A stretch of 64,000 bases of DNA from Corynebacterium sp. (GCF_022712275.1 NZ_JALAGU010000051.1:1-64000), one strand, 5' to 3'. Numbered from the stretch's first letter, positions 7,492-16,388 are shown. The notes: generated from the letters alone by a model not told the origin. Program-made: numbers and translations.

Positions 7492-8622
7492 ATGACACTT
7501 CCCCACACTGACATCGATCCGGACGGTCTGCTGGAGTACTCCGTCGTCTTCACCGACCGGTCCCTGAACCACATGTCGAAGCGTTTCGTCGGCGTCATGC
7601 AGGACATCATCTCCGTACTCAAGGACGCCTACGACGCCTCAGCTGTCGCGATCGTCCCCGGTGGCGGTTCCTACGGCATGGAGGCCGTCGCCCGTCAGCT
7701 CGTGACTGACCGGAAGACCCTCATCGTGCGCAACGGCCTGTTCTCCTTCCGCTGGTCCCAGATCATCGACGCCGGCAGGATCACCGACGATATCACGGTG
7801 CTGACCGCCAGCCAGGCCGAGGACGCCACCACCTCACCCTGGTCCCCCGCCCCGATCGACGAGGTCACCGCCACGATCCGTGAGCAGAAGCCGCAGGTCG
7901 TCATCGCCCCGCACGTGGAGACCGCCGCCGGTATCCAGCTCCCCGACGACTACCTCCGTGCCCTCGGTGAGGCCGCCCACGAGGTCGGTGCCCTGTTCAT
8001 CCTCGACTGTGTCGCCTCCGGCGCCTCCTGGGTCTCCATGACCGACGCCGGTGTCGACGTCCTGGTCAGTGCCCCGCAGAAGGGCTGGTCCGGTACCCCG
8101 TGTGCCGGTTACGTCATGCTCAGCGAGGCCGGCCGGAAGGCCGTCGAGGAGACCACCTCCACCAGCTTCGCCATCGACCTGAAGAAGTGGCTGACCATCG
8201 CCGACTCCTACGTCGAGGGCACCACCCCGTACCACGCCACCATGCCGACCGACTCGCTCGCGCACAACGCCGAACTCATGGTCGAAGCCCGCGAGATCGG
8301 ACTGGAGAAGCTCCGCGCCGCCCAGATCGAACTCGGCGAGAAGGTCACCGAGCTGCTGACCTCCCGTGGCATCTCCCCGATCGCCGCCGAGGGCTTCGCC
8401 GCCCCGTCCGTGATCGTGGCCTACACCGATGACCCCGCGGTGAAGTCCGGCGCAAAGTTCAAGGAGGCCGGTATCCAGGTCGCCTCCGGCGTGCCGCTGC
8501 AGTGCGGTGAGCGCGAGGATTTCTCCACCTTCCGCCTGGGACTGTTCGGCCTGGACAAGCTGCAGGATGTCGACGGCACTGTCGAGCGCCTGCGTGCCGG
8601 ACTGGACAAGCTCGGCCTCTAG
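7492..8622 (+). CDS. class V PLP aminotransferase (alanine-glyoxylate/serine-type)
   Basis: The predicted protein has 376 residues and the class V aminotransferase fold: IVPGGGSYGMEAVARQ near residue 50 for phosphate binding, LDCVASGASWVSMTDAGVDV with the cofactor-binding aspartate, and SAPQKGWSGTPCAGYVMLS carrying the Schiff-base lysine. It should transfer an amino group from alanine or serine to glyoxylate or a similar 2-oxo acid in the cytosol. ATG 7492 gives the expected N-terminus; ATG 7483 (nine nucleotides earlier) is possible. The small MTH1187-type gene follows 15 bp downstream, probably in the same transcript. The exact substrate cannot be read from the sequence. Confidence 0.85.
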   Translation: MTLPHTDIDPDGLLEYSVVFTDRSLNHMSKRFVGVMQDIISVLKDAYDASAVAIVPGGGSYGMEAVARQLVTDRKTLIVRNGLFSFRWSQIIDAGRITDDITVLTASQAEDATTSPWSPAPIDEVTATIREQKPQVVIAPHVETAAGIQLPDDYLRALGEAAHEVGALFILDCVASGASWVSMTDAGVDVLVSAPQKGWSGTPCAGYVMLSEAGRKAVEETTSTSFAIDLKKWLTIADSYVEGTTPYHATMPTDSLAHNAELMVEAREIGLEKLRAAQIELGEKVTELLTSRGISPIAAEGFAAPSVIVAYTDDPAVKSGAKFKEAGIQVASGVPLQCGEREDFSTFRLGLFGLDKLQDVDGTVERLRAGLDKLGL

Positions 8623-8637
8623 GAGCAGCCTCGGGGC

Positions 8638-8943
8638 ATGCTCTTCGCTTTTTCCATTGCCCCGTCCACGACCCCGGAACCGGACGGCTCGATGTCCCAC
8701 ATCGTCGCCCGGGCCGTGGAGGTCGTCCGTGACTCCGGCCTGCCCCAGGAGACCTCGTCGATGTTCACCACCGTCGAGGGTGACTGGGACGAGGTCATGC
8801 CCGTGATCAAGCGGGCCTGCGAGGCCGTCGCCGAAGTCTCCCCCAGGGTCTCGCTGGTGCTCAAGGCCGACCTGCGCCCGGGTCGGTCCGGGGAGATCAC
8901 CGGCAAAGTCGAGCGGCTCAACGCCGCGATCGACGGGAACTGA
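8638..8943 (+). CDS. MTH1187/YqgV-family thiamine-binding-like protein
   Basis: The predicted protein is 101 residues, with FSIAPST, SHIVARAVEVVRDSGLP, FTTVEGDWDEVMPVIKRAC and SLVLKADLRPGR. This is the pattern of the MTH1187 (DUF77) family, small ferredoxin-like proteins that bind thiamine or a related ligand. It lacks a signal peptide. It follows the aminotransferase by 15 bp and converges on the LigD-like gene, with 7 bp between the stops. The family call is good; the ligand in this organism is inferred. Confidence 0.8.
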   Translation: MLFAFSIAPSTTPEPDGSMSHIVARAVEVVRDSGLPQETSSMFTTVEGDWDEVMPVIKRACEAVAEVSPRVSLVLKADLRPGRSGEITGKVERLNAAIDGN

Positions 8944-8950
8944 CGGTTCA

Positions 8951-10267
8951 TCAGGCCATCCGGTGCATCAGCCAGTTGTCCGGGTTGCCGTCCATCTCCG
9001 TCCTGATCAGGGCGAACTTCCGCGACTCACCACCGAGCAGGCTGGTGCTGTGACTCTCGTGTCCCCGGTGGCCCTGCAACGACACGACGATCTTGTCCTC
9101 ACCCCATGAGTGCAGGACGTAGCTGCCGGCGTCCCGGATTGTCACGGTGCCGGCACCCGGGTTCCCCTCCCCGATGCGTCCCTCGAAGGACGCGTACTCC
9201 AGCGGATGGTCCGGAGTCTGCACCGCGAGACGGTCCTGCTCCGTCGACTCCGGAACACCCTTCGGCAGCGCCCAGGACACGAGGACGCCGCCATGCTCCA
9301 GCCGGAGATCCTGGTGCAGACTGGTGGCGTCATGCTCCTGGACGACGAAGGCGGGACCACCGTCCTCCCTGTCGAGCAACGACGCCATGGGGTCGCCCTC
9401 GGTGAGCAGCCGTTCCATGACCTGCCGGTAGCCGAGCTGGCGGACGTCCGCGTCGATCTCCTCCCAGTACCGCGGCGCCGCGACCGTCGGCTGAGACCTG
9501 CCGCGCAGGTAATACGGCGCGCAGGTGCATTTCACGCCGTCATTCTGACTCCAGTCGATGAGCACCTTCCCCCGGCGCTGCTGCTTCGACATCGTCGAAG
9601 TCACCAGCTCAGGGTGCTCCTGCGCGATCTCGTCGGCGATGGAATGGACGAGATCACGCACTGCGGCCGGTCGCCGGCTCCCGGTCAACCCGGCATAGAC
9701 ATGGATCCCCCGGCTTCCCGTGGTCACCGGGACTGACACCAGGTCACGGGCATCCAGCTTCTCCTTGACCAGGTGCGCAACCCCGGCACAGTCGGCCAGC
9801 GTGGCGTCCTCCCCGGGGTCGAGGTCGAAGACGGCCCGGTCGGGCCCGTGGATCCCGCCGCGGGGACCGTAGCGCCACTGCGGGGTGTGGATCTCCAGGG
9901 CGTCCAGCTGGAGCAGCCAGACCAGTGTGGCGACGTCATTGACCAGCGGGTAGGTGACGGTGCGGGGCTCGTGGTCGAACTCGCGCGTACTCACCCATTC
10001 CGGCGTACCGTCGCGCAGATTGCGCTCGAAGAAGGACACCCCCGGGTCTGCTGCCGTGCCGACCCCTTCCACCCAGCGCTTGCGGGTGGCGGGACGGTCG
10101 TGGGCGTGGGCGGTGAACCACGGGGCCACGGCCCGCACATAGTCCGCCAGGTCGCGCTTGGTCGTCCCGGTCGCCGGGTACATCACCTTGTCCGGATGGG
10201 TGAACCGGACACTGCGGCCGGCGACATCGACGGTGTCTGTGGTGTCTGTGGTGTCGGTGTCAGCCAT
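8951..10267 (-). CDS. ligD: LigD-like protein with polymerase and 3'-phosphoesterase domains, no ligase domain
   Basis: The predicted protein has 438 residues. Residues ~10-290 are a LigD-type primase-polymerase domain: FTHPDKVMYPATGTTKRDL, SFFERNLRDGTPEW, the metal-binding FDLDPGE and TGSRGIHVYAGL. Residues ~310-438 are the 3'-phosphoesterase domain (FVVQEHDATSLHQDLRLEHG, LVSWALPKGVP, GSYVLHSWGEDK). In mycobacterial LigD an ATP-dependent ligase domain follows; here the protein ends instead with WLMHRMA. It probably processes ends in non-homologous end joining, with the ligase supplied by another gene. It lies 18 bp downstream of the oxygenase gene on the same strand. The N-terminus carries a DTTDTTDT repeat from a 9-bp tandem repeat. 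Confidence 0.87.
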   Translation of the reverse strand: MADTDTTDTTDTVDVAGRSVRFTHPDKVMYPATGTTKRDLADYVRAVAPWFTAHAHDRPATRKRWVEGVGTAADPGVSFFERNLRDGTPEWVSTREFDHEPRTVTYPLVNDVATLVWLLQLDALEIHTPQWRYGPRGGIHGPDRAVFDLDPGEDATLADCAGVAHLVKEKLDARDLVSVPVTTGSRGIHVYAGLTGSRRPAAVRDLVHSIADEIAQEHPELVTSTMSKQQRRGKVLIDWSQNDGVKCTCAPYYLRGRSQPTVAAPRYWEEIDADVRQLGYRQVMERLLTEGDPMASLLDREDGGPAFVVQEHDATSLHQDLRLEHGGVLVSWALPKGVPESTEQDRLAVQTPDHPLEYASFEGRIGEGNPGAGTVTIRDAGSYVLHSWGEDKIVVSLQGHRGHESHSTSLLGGESRKFALIRTEMDGNPDNWLMHRMA

Positions 10268-10285
10268 GTCCCCATGGTGGCACGG

Positions 10286-11278
10286 TCAGCTGGCGACGTC
10301 CGCCCCCACCGACGCTGCGTCATTGCGCTCGGTGAAGTAGTCGGCGGCACGAACGGGCTCGTAGTGGACACCACCACCGACCGGCGGTGCGAACGGCTCG
10401 ACGATCTGGTCCATGTCCGGCTCGCAGAAGCAGATGATGCTGTACAACTCCTCGGCCGGGGACTCTTTCGGCGGTGCGAGGACGCGGTGCCTCGTTGAAC
10501 GCCACCGGTCGCCGGTCCATCGGGCCAGCAGATCGGCGATGTTGATCGTCATCGCACCCTCGACGAAGGGGGCGGTCGCCCACTCACCGTCGAGGGTCTG
10601 GACCTCGAGTCCGCCGTAGCCGGGCTGCCGGTCAAGTATGGTCACCAGGCCCCAGTCGGTGTGCGGGGCGATGCGGTACTGACCCTGGCGCGCCTGGCCA
10701 ACGACCGACAGTGCCGGATACCGGTTGATGTTGAAGGTGTTGGGCGACTTGGACGCCCGCTCCACGAAGTACTGCTCATCGAGACCGAGCGCGGTGGCGA
10801 GCATCTCCAGCAGGTCGACGTAGAGGGTGCGGGCCTGGTCGATCCAGGCCAGGACCAACTCCCGGAGCTCGGGGACCTCGGCCGGGTAGACATTCTCCGC
10901 GAAGTACCCGGCGTCGATCTCCGCATCCCCGGTACGGAAGTCACGGCCGAAGGTGAGCGTCTCTTTGAGGTCGGCCTTCTCCGGGTCGATCTCTTCGCCG
11001 TAGTAGGCGTTGGCCTCGTCTCCCCTGCGGATCCAGCCGCGTCCGCCGACCGGCGTCCGGTACTGCTCCTTGACCTCGTCGGGCAGATGGAAGAACTCCT
11101 TCGCCGTCGCACGGACGCGGGCAGAGAGTTCAGGGTCGATCCCGTGGCCGCTCACCATGAAGAAACCGGAATCCTGCATCGCCTGGTCCAGACGCCTGGC
11201 CAGGGCCGCCCGCTGGGCTGCGTCCCCGGTGCGCCAGACAGCGACATCAATGAGCGGAATATCGGGGGTTGCCGACAT
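10286..11278 (-). CDS. isopenicillin N synthase-like 2-oxoglutarate/Fe(II) dioxygenase
   Basis: The predicted protein has 330 residues. The N-terminal DIOX_N part (IPLIDVAVWRTGD, GFFMVSGHGIDPEL) is followed by the double-stranded beta-helix domain. This shows the iron ligands in APHTDWGLVTIL (His and Asp) and RSTRHRVLAPP (His and the co-substrate arginine nearby). Family members oxidise amino acids, ethylene or flavonoid precursors and many other small molecules; the substrate here is unknown. No beta-lactam genes lie nearby, so antibiotic synthesis is unlikely. Start ATG 11278 has AAAGG upstream. The LigD-like gene follows 18 bp downstream. Confidence 0.85.
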   Translation of the reverse strand: MSATPDIPLIDVAVWRTGDAAQRAALARRLDQAMQDSGFFMVSGHGIDPELSARVRATAKEFFHLPDEVKEQYRTPVGGRGWIRRGDEANAYYGEEIDPEKADLKETLTFGRDFRTGDAEIDAGYFAENVYPAEVPELRELVLAWIDQARTLYVDLLEMLATALGLDEQYFVERASKSPNTFNINRYPALSVVGQARQGQYRIAPHTDWGLVTILDRQPGYGGLEVQTLDGEWATAPFVEGAMTINIADLLARWTGDRWRSTRHRVLAPPKESPAEELYSIICFCEPDMDQIVEPFAPPVGGGVHYEPVRAADYFTERNDAASVGADVAS

Positions 11279-11432
11279 GTAGGCTTACCTTTCTTCACGG
11301 GCGTGGACGCAGGTCATCCTACTCAGGTTCCCCGTAGAATCCAGGCCTCCCCCACCCCGGCACCCCTGTGCTCTCCAAAACCGTACAAATAGTACAGATC
11401 GCACAGAACGTACTGAACACCGGGAGGCCTCC

Positions 11433-12067
11433 ATGGAATCCCGGAATCCGTTCCGCCCCAGCTTCGGAATCACCCCGACCGTCGTCGTCAGCCGGGAACT
11501 GGTGACCATGAATGCCGGACCCGCCTTTCTTGAAGGCCCCGGATCCCCCTACCGGTTAACACTGGTCAGCGGACCGCGATGCCCAGGAAAAACCGTCCTG
11601 CTCAACCTGCTGGAAGAAGAGGCCCGACACCGCGGCTGGACTGCATCCAGGGTGACGTCGTCCCACGACATGGTGGAGGATCTCGTGGCGACAGACATTC
11701 CCGCGATCTCCTGCACTACCTCGTCACCACACTGGACGTCCGGGACGGTGGACTGCTCATCACCGTCGACGTACCGGCCACGGATACTCCTACCTGATTC
11801 AGCTGCTGGGTTCACTGAGCTGGACATTCGGTAGCGGGGAACGTATCACGCCTGACGATGTCGCTGCAGCATTTCCACTCACCAGAGAACGCATGGGCCT
11901 CCAGGCGCATGTCCCTGTCCTCCGGGAAGTCCCGGAACACGCGCTGGAGTTCCTCCGCGCGGTCGCGGTCCTCGGGGCTCCTGCGCCCCATCGGAAGAGC
12001 CGCCGAACACATGGGTACCGCCGCGAATCAGGCGCCCGCCTACCTCCGGGATCACGCAGAAGACTGA
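11433..12067 (+). pseudogene. AAA-type ATP-binding protein, frameshifted and internally deleted
   Basis: Remnants of one ATPase appear in successive reading frames. The start is MESRNPFRPSFGITPTVVVS with a degraded Walker A (GPRCPGKT instead of the usual GPRGIGKT). Then RDLLHYLVTTLDVRDGGLLI appears in another frame near 11700-11760, followed by SYLIQLLGSLSWTFGSGERI and a tail MGTAANQAPAYLRDHAED ending near 12066. The intact family (actinobacterial archaeal-ATPase-like proteins, about 380-400 residues) has these segments in one frame with a Walker B between them. That Walker B section is missing here. No functional product is expected. Confidence 0.75.
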
Positions 12068-12094
12068 TCCTTCCCGGAGCCCCCCGGACATCCC

Positions 12095-12682
12095 CTACCG
12101 CACCCGGGCGGTCTCGATCCGAGAGGGTGCGGCGTAGGCGGTGATTCCCGCACAGAGGATCGCGGCCAGGGACAGCAGTGTCTTCCAGTCCTTGTCCAGC
12201 AGGCCACCGAAGATGACGTAGAACACGGCCGCAGCCACGGTCAGCGCGATGATCGCCGCGTTGAACAGCCCCTCGTTGCCGGTACCGGAAACCGGGATGT
12301 AGAGCAGACCGGCAAAGACGCCGAGGATGCCGGCGACCACACCGTGGATCACCGCGGCACCCGGCCCCTGGGCCACCGTGTCACTGACGACGGCGATGAG
12401 CTGGTCGACGATGAGCACCACGGCGAAGGTGACAATCGCGGACAGGACGCCGAGCAGCACGAGGTTGACCGAGACCTTCTTGGCCTCGAACTTCCCCGCC
12501 AGCAGTGTCGGCCCCCGGTCCTCGTAGGAGTCCTGGTACTGGGGCTGCTGGTACTGGGGCTGCTGGTAGCTCTGCTGCCGGCCCCCCTGCTGCCGGTAGG
12601 GGGACTGCCCGTAGTCCTCACGGCGGTACTGACGGGTCTGGTCGTCGTAACCGTCGTTGCCGTAGGGGTACTGGTTACTCAT
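12095..12682 (-). CDS. membrane protein with Gln/Tyr-rich N-terminus
   Basis: The predicted protein has 195 residues. The first ~60 are a low-complexity cytoplasmic segment rich in Gln, Tyr and Pro (QQPQYQQPQYQDSYEDR). Then about four hydrophobic segments follow: LVLLGVLSAIVTFAVVLIV, VIHGVVAGILGVFAGLLYI, FNAAIIALTVAAAVFYVIFG and LLSLAAILCAGITAYAA. No enzyme motif is seen. Tyr/Gln-rich N-termini of this kind are common on corynebacterial small membrane proteins. It follows the GH25 muramidase gene on the same strand, which hints at an envelope role. Confidence 0.7.
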   Translation of the reverse strand: MSNQYPYGNDGYDDQTRQYRREDYGQSPYRQQGGRQQSYQQPQYQQPQYQDSYEDRGPTLLAGKFEAKKVSVNLVLLGVLSAIVTFAVVLIVDQLIAVVSDTVAQGPGAAVIHGVVAGILGVFAGLLYIPVSGTGNEGLFNAAIIALTVAAAVFYVIFGGLLDKDWKTLLSLAAILCAGITAYAAPSRIETARVR

Positions 12683-12730
12683 CGGAACTGTCGCTCTCCA
12701 TCGGGTCGCGGATCTGGTTGAACCACGAGT

Positions 12731-13513
12731 TTACCCGAGCAGCCTGTCCAGCCCCTGGATGTTCCCGTTGAAGACGTTCCGGTCCACCGGGCTCTCCACA
12801 CCCGGGACTTCTCCGGTGGAGGTGGTCTGCCAGATCGTCCAGGTCGACCAGCCGCCCGGAACCTCGGGCGCGTCGCCGCCGTTGTAGTCGGCGATCCACA
12901 GCGGGTGGTCGGCGAATTCGGCGGTGTCCCCCATCTCCGACTTCCAGAAGTTCGGGTAGGTGTAGATCACCGCGTCCCGTCCGGTCCGCAGCTTGAGGGT
13001 GGTGAGGAAGTCACGGACCCAGGACTGGAGCTGCTCCGGAGTCAGGCCGCCGCTGTCCTCGAGATCAAGGACCGGTGCCAGGGTCGGCGCAGGTGAACCG
13101 ATCGTGGCGGTGGCGAAGATGTTCGCCTGCGCGACCGCATCCCCGGGGGCGTCGGACGGTCGGGCGAAGTGGTAGTTTCCGCCACGGATCCCGGTGAGGC
13201 GGGCCAGGTTGATGTCACCGAACCAGTTCGGGTTCACGTACTCGGTTCCCTCGGTCGCCTTGACATAGGCGAAATCGGTACCTGCTGACCGGGCCTGTAC
13301 CCAGTCCGATACCGGGGCCACGTTGTGCTGGTGGCTGGAGACGTCGATACCGTCGACGACACTGTCCGGGGAGAGGGAGCCGGCAGCTCCGGATCCGGAC
13401 GCAGATCCGTCGGTCGACGACGGCAGGGAGCTGTCGGCGGAGGCGGGTGGGGCGGTGAGGACGGCGGCGGCCGCCACCGCGAGGGAGAGGATGACCGTGG
13501 TAGGGGTGCGCAT
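12731..13513 (-). CDS. secreted GH25 lysozyme (1,4-beta-N-acetylmuramidase)
   Basis: The predicted protein has 260 residues. A signal peptide (TVILSLAVAAAAVLTAPPASA) is followed by a short Ser/Gly linker and a GH25 domain at ~60-255. The motifs are VDGIDVSSHQHNVAPVSDW at the start of the barrel, FAYVKATEGTEYVNPNW, GNYHFARPSD, LAPVLDLEDSGG with the catalytic Asp-x-Glu, and PLWIADYNG. The enzyme should cleave the glycan strands of peptidoglycan outside the membrane, in cell-wall remodelling or attack. ATG 13513 has AGGGTG six nucleotides before it; a GTG nine bases upstream is less well placed. Confidence 0.9.
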   Translation of the reverse strand: MRTPTTVILSLAVAAAAVLTAPPASADSSLPSSTDGSASGSGAAGSLSPDSVVDGIDVSSHQHNVAPVSDWVQARSAGTDFAYVKATEGTEYVNPNWFGDINLARLTGIRGGNYHFARPSDAPGDAVAQANIFATATIGSPAPTLAPVLDLEDSGGLTPEQLQSWVRDFLTTLKLRTGRDAVIYTYPNFWKSEMGDTAEFADHPLWIADYNGGDAPEVPGGWSTWTIWQTTSTGEVPGVESPVDRNVFNGNIQGLDRLLG

Positions 13514-13561
13514 AGGTGACACCCTAACACGTAATGTTACCGATTCGTGATCATTTTCTGG

Positions 13562-14398
13562 TCAGGAGAAACGGATCCCGGCGAGCTGGTGGGACTGCGC
13601 CACGATCGCACCGGTCGAATCCCACACCGTCGCCGTCTCATCGACACGGTCGCCGAGAATCATGTTGGCGACGAGCAGGACATTCACCGGGCCCGGAGCC
13701 GGAAGTGCCCGGATGTAGGTGGTCAGTTCGATGGTCGGCACCCAGCCGGCAGGTCGGATGTCCATGGTCGCCGGGGGTAGTACGTCCGCCGCCAGTAGGA
13801 GGGCTTCCGGGGTGAAGTCCTCCCCACCGGGCAGCTCCACCCAGGCCCGGGCCTCGCCGGCACCGCGTCCTTCTCCCGTGGTGAACATCGGCTGTCCGGG
13901 GTCCGGTCGCAGACCGACATGCCGGTAGATCTCGACGGGCGGTTCCTCCCCTGCCGCCGGGTACGGCGCGCAGCCCTCGACCGGGTGCGGGGCCGGCGGA
14001 AGCCCGGCCGAGTTCCAGATGCCGGACTGCCCCACGTCCGCAGACTGCACCAGCGCGCCGAAGGTCACGGTGGTCTCGCCGGTCACTTTCCCACCCTGAC
14101 TCATCCGGGCCCGGACCTGTGTTGTCGTCCTGCCGGCCCGGAGCAGTTCCGCCTCCAGATCCACGATCCCGGGCCGGGGCGCACGGAGGAAGTGGGTGGA
14201 TACGGCGACCGGGTGCGGATGCTCCCCGGCGACCAGGTCGGATGCTGCCCTGACCATCAGTGCCTGCAGGTATCCGCCGTTGGGGTTTCCCAGGATCGTC
14301 CAGCCCGGATGGATGTCCGCGGTCCAGCGGTTGTCGTCGACCCGGGTCACCGCGCTGACGTCACTGAACGGCGGATGCTGATTCATGTTTTCACTCAC
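13562..14398 (-). CDS. TesB-type acyl-CoA thioesterase (double hotdog)
   Basis: The predicted protein has 278 residues with the tandem hotdog arrangement. The first half has RWTADIHPGWTILGNPNGGY, which covers the helix and acyl-binding region, and VSTHFLRAPRPGIVDLEAEL. The second half has TIELTTYIRALPAPGPVNVL and ATVWDSTGAIVAQSHQLAG. It should hydrolyse acyl-CoA thioesters in the cytosol, releasing fatty acids or recycling CoA. Chain length cannot be read. It is followed on the same strand by the muramidase and preceded by the methyltransferase, 44 bp away. Confidence 0.85.
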   Translation of the reverse strand: MSENMNQHPPFSDVSAVTRVDDNRWTADIHPGWTILGNPNGGYLQALMVRAASDLVAGEHPHPVAVSTHFLRAPRPGIVDLEAELLRAGRTTTQVRARMSQGGKVTGETTVTFGALVQSADVGQSGIWNSAGLPPAPHPVEGCAPYPAAGEEPPVEIYRHVGLRPDPGQPMFTTGEGRGAGEARAWVELPGGEDFTPEALLLAADVLPPATMDIRPAGWVPTIELTTYIRALPAPGPVNVLLVANMILGDRVDETATVWDSTGAIVAQSHQLAGIRFS

Positions 14399-14442
14399 GG
14401 AGACCCATCGTAGAGTTCCGTCGCCCGTCGCGTACCGGAACC

Positions 14443-15318
14443 TCAGCGACGGATCAGCAGCTCACCGTGCAGCATGAGGAAGATGGCGGCCGGGTCATCG
14501 GCCCACTCACGCCACCCGCGGCAGATCCGGCCGGCAGCGGTCTCCACCGCATCGGCGTCCCAGGTACCCAGGACACCGGCGAGCTGGTCACGGAAGCGCT
14601 CCTCGTTGACCCGTGCGCACCAGCTGTCTGCGAGGTCTTCCGTCGGTCGTCCGCCGGGTGCGTTCGACCAGACCCAGGTGGAGGTCGAGTAGGTGAGGTC
14701 CTCGATCCTGCAGCCGGCGGCCAGCGCCCAACCGACGAGATGGCGTCCGGCGTCCGGCTCCGCCCCGTTAGCCTGCGCCATCGCCCGGTAGCGGTGGGTC
14801 CACTCACGCAGGCCCAGCGGGGCCGGGTGGTAGGACATCGCGGCGTAGTCGGCGTCCCGCAGGGCGATGACCCCGCCCGGTGCGGTGACACGCAGGCACT
14901 CCTGCAGTGCGGCTACCGGGTCGGTGAGATGCTGGAAGACCTGGTGGGCGACCACGACATCGAAGGAGGCGTCCTCACATGGCAGCCGGTAGACGTCCCC
15001 GGGCAGGAACTGTGCACCGATTCCCCGCGCCTCAGCCGCGGCAGCAGCCGCCTCCAGCGGAACCGGTGTGTTCTCCACACCGGTGACCTGGGACGCCGCA
15101 CCGCCGAGGCCGGCGATCATCGCCGCCAGGTCCAGGGTGATCGACCCCGGACCACAGCCCACGTCGAGGACCCGGGACGCGGCCGTGAGATACGGCAGGG
15201 CGAAGGCCAGGGAATCGGTGGCGGTGCGCCGCGCGTGGTTGCCCAGCACGGCGTCGCCGTGGCCGTGGGTGTATTTCTCGGCGGATTCCGGGGCAGCGTT
15301 CTCGACGGGGCTTTTCAC
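14443..15318 (-). CDS. class I SAM-dependent methyltransferase
   Basis: The predicted protein has 291 residues with a Rossmann methyltransferase core: SRVLDVGCGPGSITLDLAAM is motif I for SAM binding, TGVENTPVPLEAAAAAA motif II, and FDVVVAHQVFQHLTDPVAAL motif IV. A C-terminal helical cap probably covers the substrate. It resembles the UbiE/COQ5-like group, but menaquinone genes are absent here, so the acceptor is unknown. The start is GTG 15318; the stop of the MetX-like gene upstream is 12 bp away, indicating one operon. Confidence 0.83.
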   Translation of the reverse strand: MKSPVENAAPESAEKYTHGHGDAVLGNHARRTATDSLAFALPYLTAASRVLDVGCGPGSITLDLAAMIAGLGGAASQVTGVENTPVPLEAAAAAAEARGIGAQFLPGDVYRLPCEDASFDVVVAHQVFQHLTDPVAALQECLRVTAPGGVIALRDADYAAMSYHPAPLGLREWTHRYRAMAQANGAEPDAGRHLVGWALAAGCRIEDLTYSTSTWVWSNAPGGRPTEDLADSWCARVNEERFRDQLAGVLGTWDADAVETAAGRICRGWREWADDPAAIFLMLHGELLIRR

Positions 15319-15329
15319 AGGACCAGACT

Positions 15330-16388
15330 CTACGACGTCTCCCTGCCGAAGAGTTCACCGAGGGCGGCATCCACCTGTTCCATGTAGGTCGGCGAGAGGT
15401 TGAACAGACCGAGGTGGCCGGCGATGTCGTCGATCACGTGCAGCTCGCTACCGGGAATCAGGGCCTGCTCAGCAGCACAGTCACGGACCGGGAAGAACAT
15501 GTCCTCGCTGATCGGCATGACGTAGGTGAGCGCCGTGACCCGGCCCAGGGCGGCGGCGAGATCACCGTCGGTGTGCCGGGAGACGTCACCACGCTGCCAC
15601 TTCCACGCATTGTTGAGCAGCGTATTCGGGTCCATGGACATGAACAGCGGGTCGAGGAAATCCGCCAGTGCCGATTCCGCCGACTCCAGCCCGAGCCCCT
15701 TCCATGCCTCCTGTTTCCACCACTCAGTGGAGAAGCCCATCGCCGCCCACAGGTGGGACTGACGGCGAAGACCGTCGGCGACCTCGGTGTGCGAGGAGTA
15801 CTCGCCGCCGTTGAAACCCGGATCCGCCGTCACGGTCTCGTTGAGCGTCTCGGTGAAGATGAAGTCGTGTGGCGTGTTCTTCGCGGTGCCGGCGATCGGT
15901 GCGGCCCGGTGCACCTTGTCCGGGAAGCGCACAATCCACTCATAGGTCTGCTGGGCTCCCATGGAACCACCGACGACGGCGAAGAGCTCCTCGATGCCGA
16001 ACATCTCACGCAGCAGACGTTCCTGGGCGACAACGTCGTCACCGATGCGCACGTCCGGGAACTTCGACATCGCGATCGAGGCGTCCCGCGTGTTGAACGG
16101 GGAGACCGACATCCCGTTGCCGATCTGGTTCACACTGATGATGAAGTACGTCGACGGGTCAAGTGCGTGCCCTTCCCCGATGTAATGCTGGAACCAGGTG
16201 CCGTGGGTACCGGAGTACCAGGTGGGGATGAGGATGGCGTTCGACCTGTCCTCGTTGAGTTCACCGGCGGTGGCGTAGGCCAGCCAGCAGTCCTCGATCA
16301 CTCCCCCTTCCTCCAGCTCCAGGCGCCCGATGGAGGCGGTCTCATAGGGCCCCTGGGTCTCGGCGGTGTAGAAGGCGTTGCTCAGCAT
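15330..16388 (-). CDS. alpha/beta hydrolase related to homoserine O-acetyltransferase (MetX-like)
   Basis: The predicted protein has 352 residues. It follows the MetX fold: WLAYATAGELNEDRSNAILI, the oxyanion and nucleophile region VVGGSMGAQQTYEWIVRFPD (serine in GGSMG), a helical lid, and a catalytic Asp (PISEDMFFP) and His (DIAGHLGLF) near the end. In true MetX the nucleophile motif reads GGSMGGMQALEW, and metY or metB usually lies beside it; neither holds here. It is therefore probably a paralogue acting on another hydroxylated or acylated substrate. The start is ATG 16388 with GGAAGGA about 11 nucleotides upstream. It is divergent from the PBP gene. Confidence 0.82.
   Translation of the reverse strand: MLSNAFYTAETQGPYETASIGRLELEEGGVIEDCWLAYATAGELNEDRSNAILIPTWYSGTHGTWFQHYIGEGHALDPSTYFIISVNQIGNGMSVSPFNTRDASIAMSKFPDVRIGDDVVAQERLLREMFGIEELFAVVGGSMGAQQTYEWIVRFPDKVHRAAPIAGTAKNTPHDFIFTETLNETVTADPGFNGGEYSSHTEVADGLRRQSHLWAAMGFSTEWWKQEAWKGLGLESAESALADFLDPLFMSMDPNTLLNNAWKWQRGDVSRHTDGDLAAALGRVTALTYVMPISEDMFFPVRDCAAEQALIPGSELHVIDDIAGHLGLFNLSPTYMEQVDAALGELFGRETS

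Noticed and set aside
11279..11297. Partial DtxR-like half-site AAAGGTAAGCCTA before the oxygenase gene
   Set aside because: Only about 10 of 19 positions match and the right half is lost; AAAGG is better explained as the Shine-Dalgarno.
15330..16388. Annotation of the hydrolase as homoserine O-acetyltransferase MetX
   Set aside because: The nucleophile motif differs from the HAT pattern and no methionine genes are adjacent; kept only as MetX-like.
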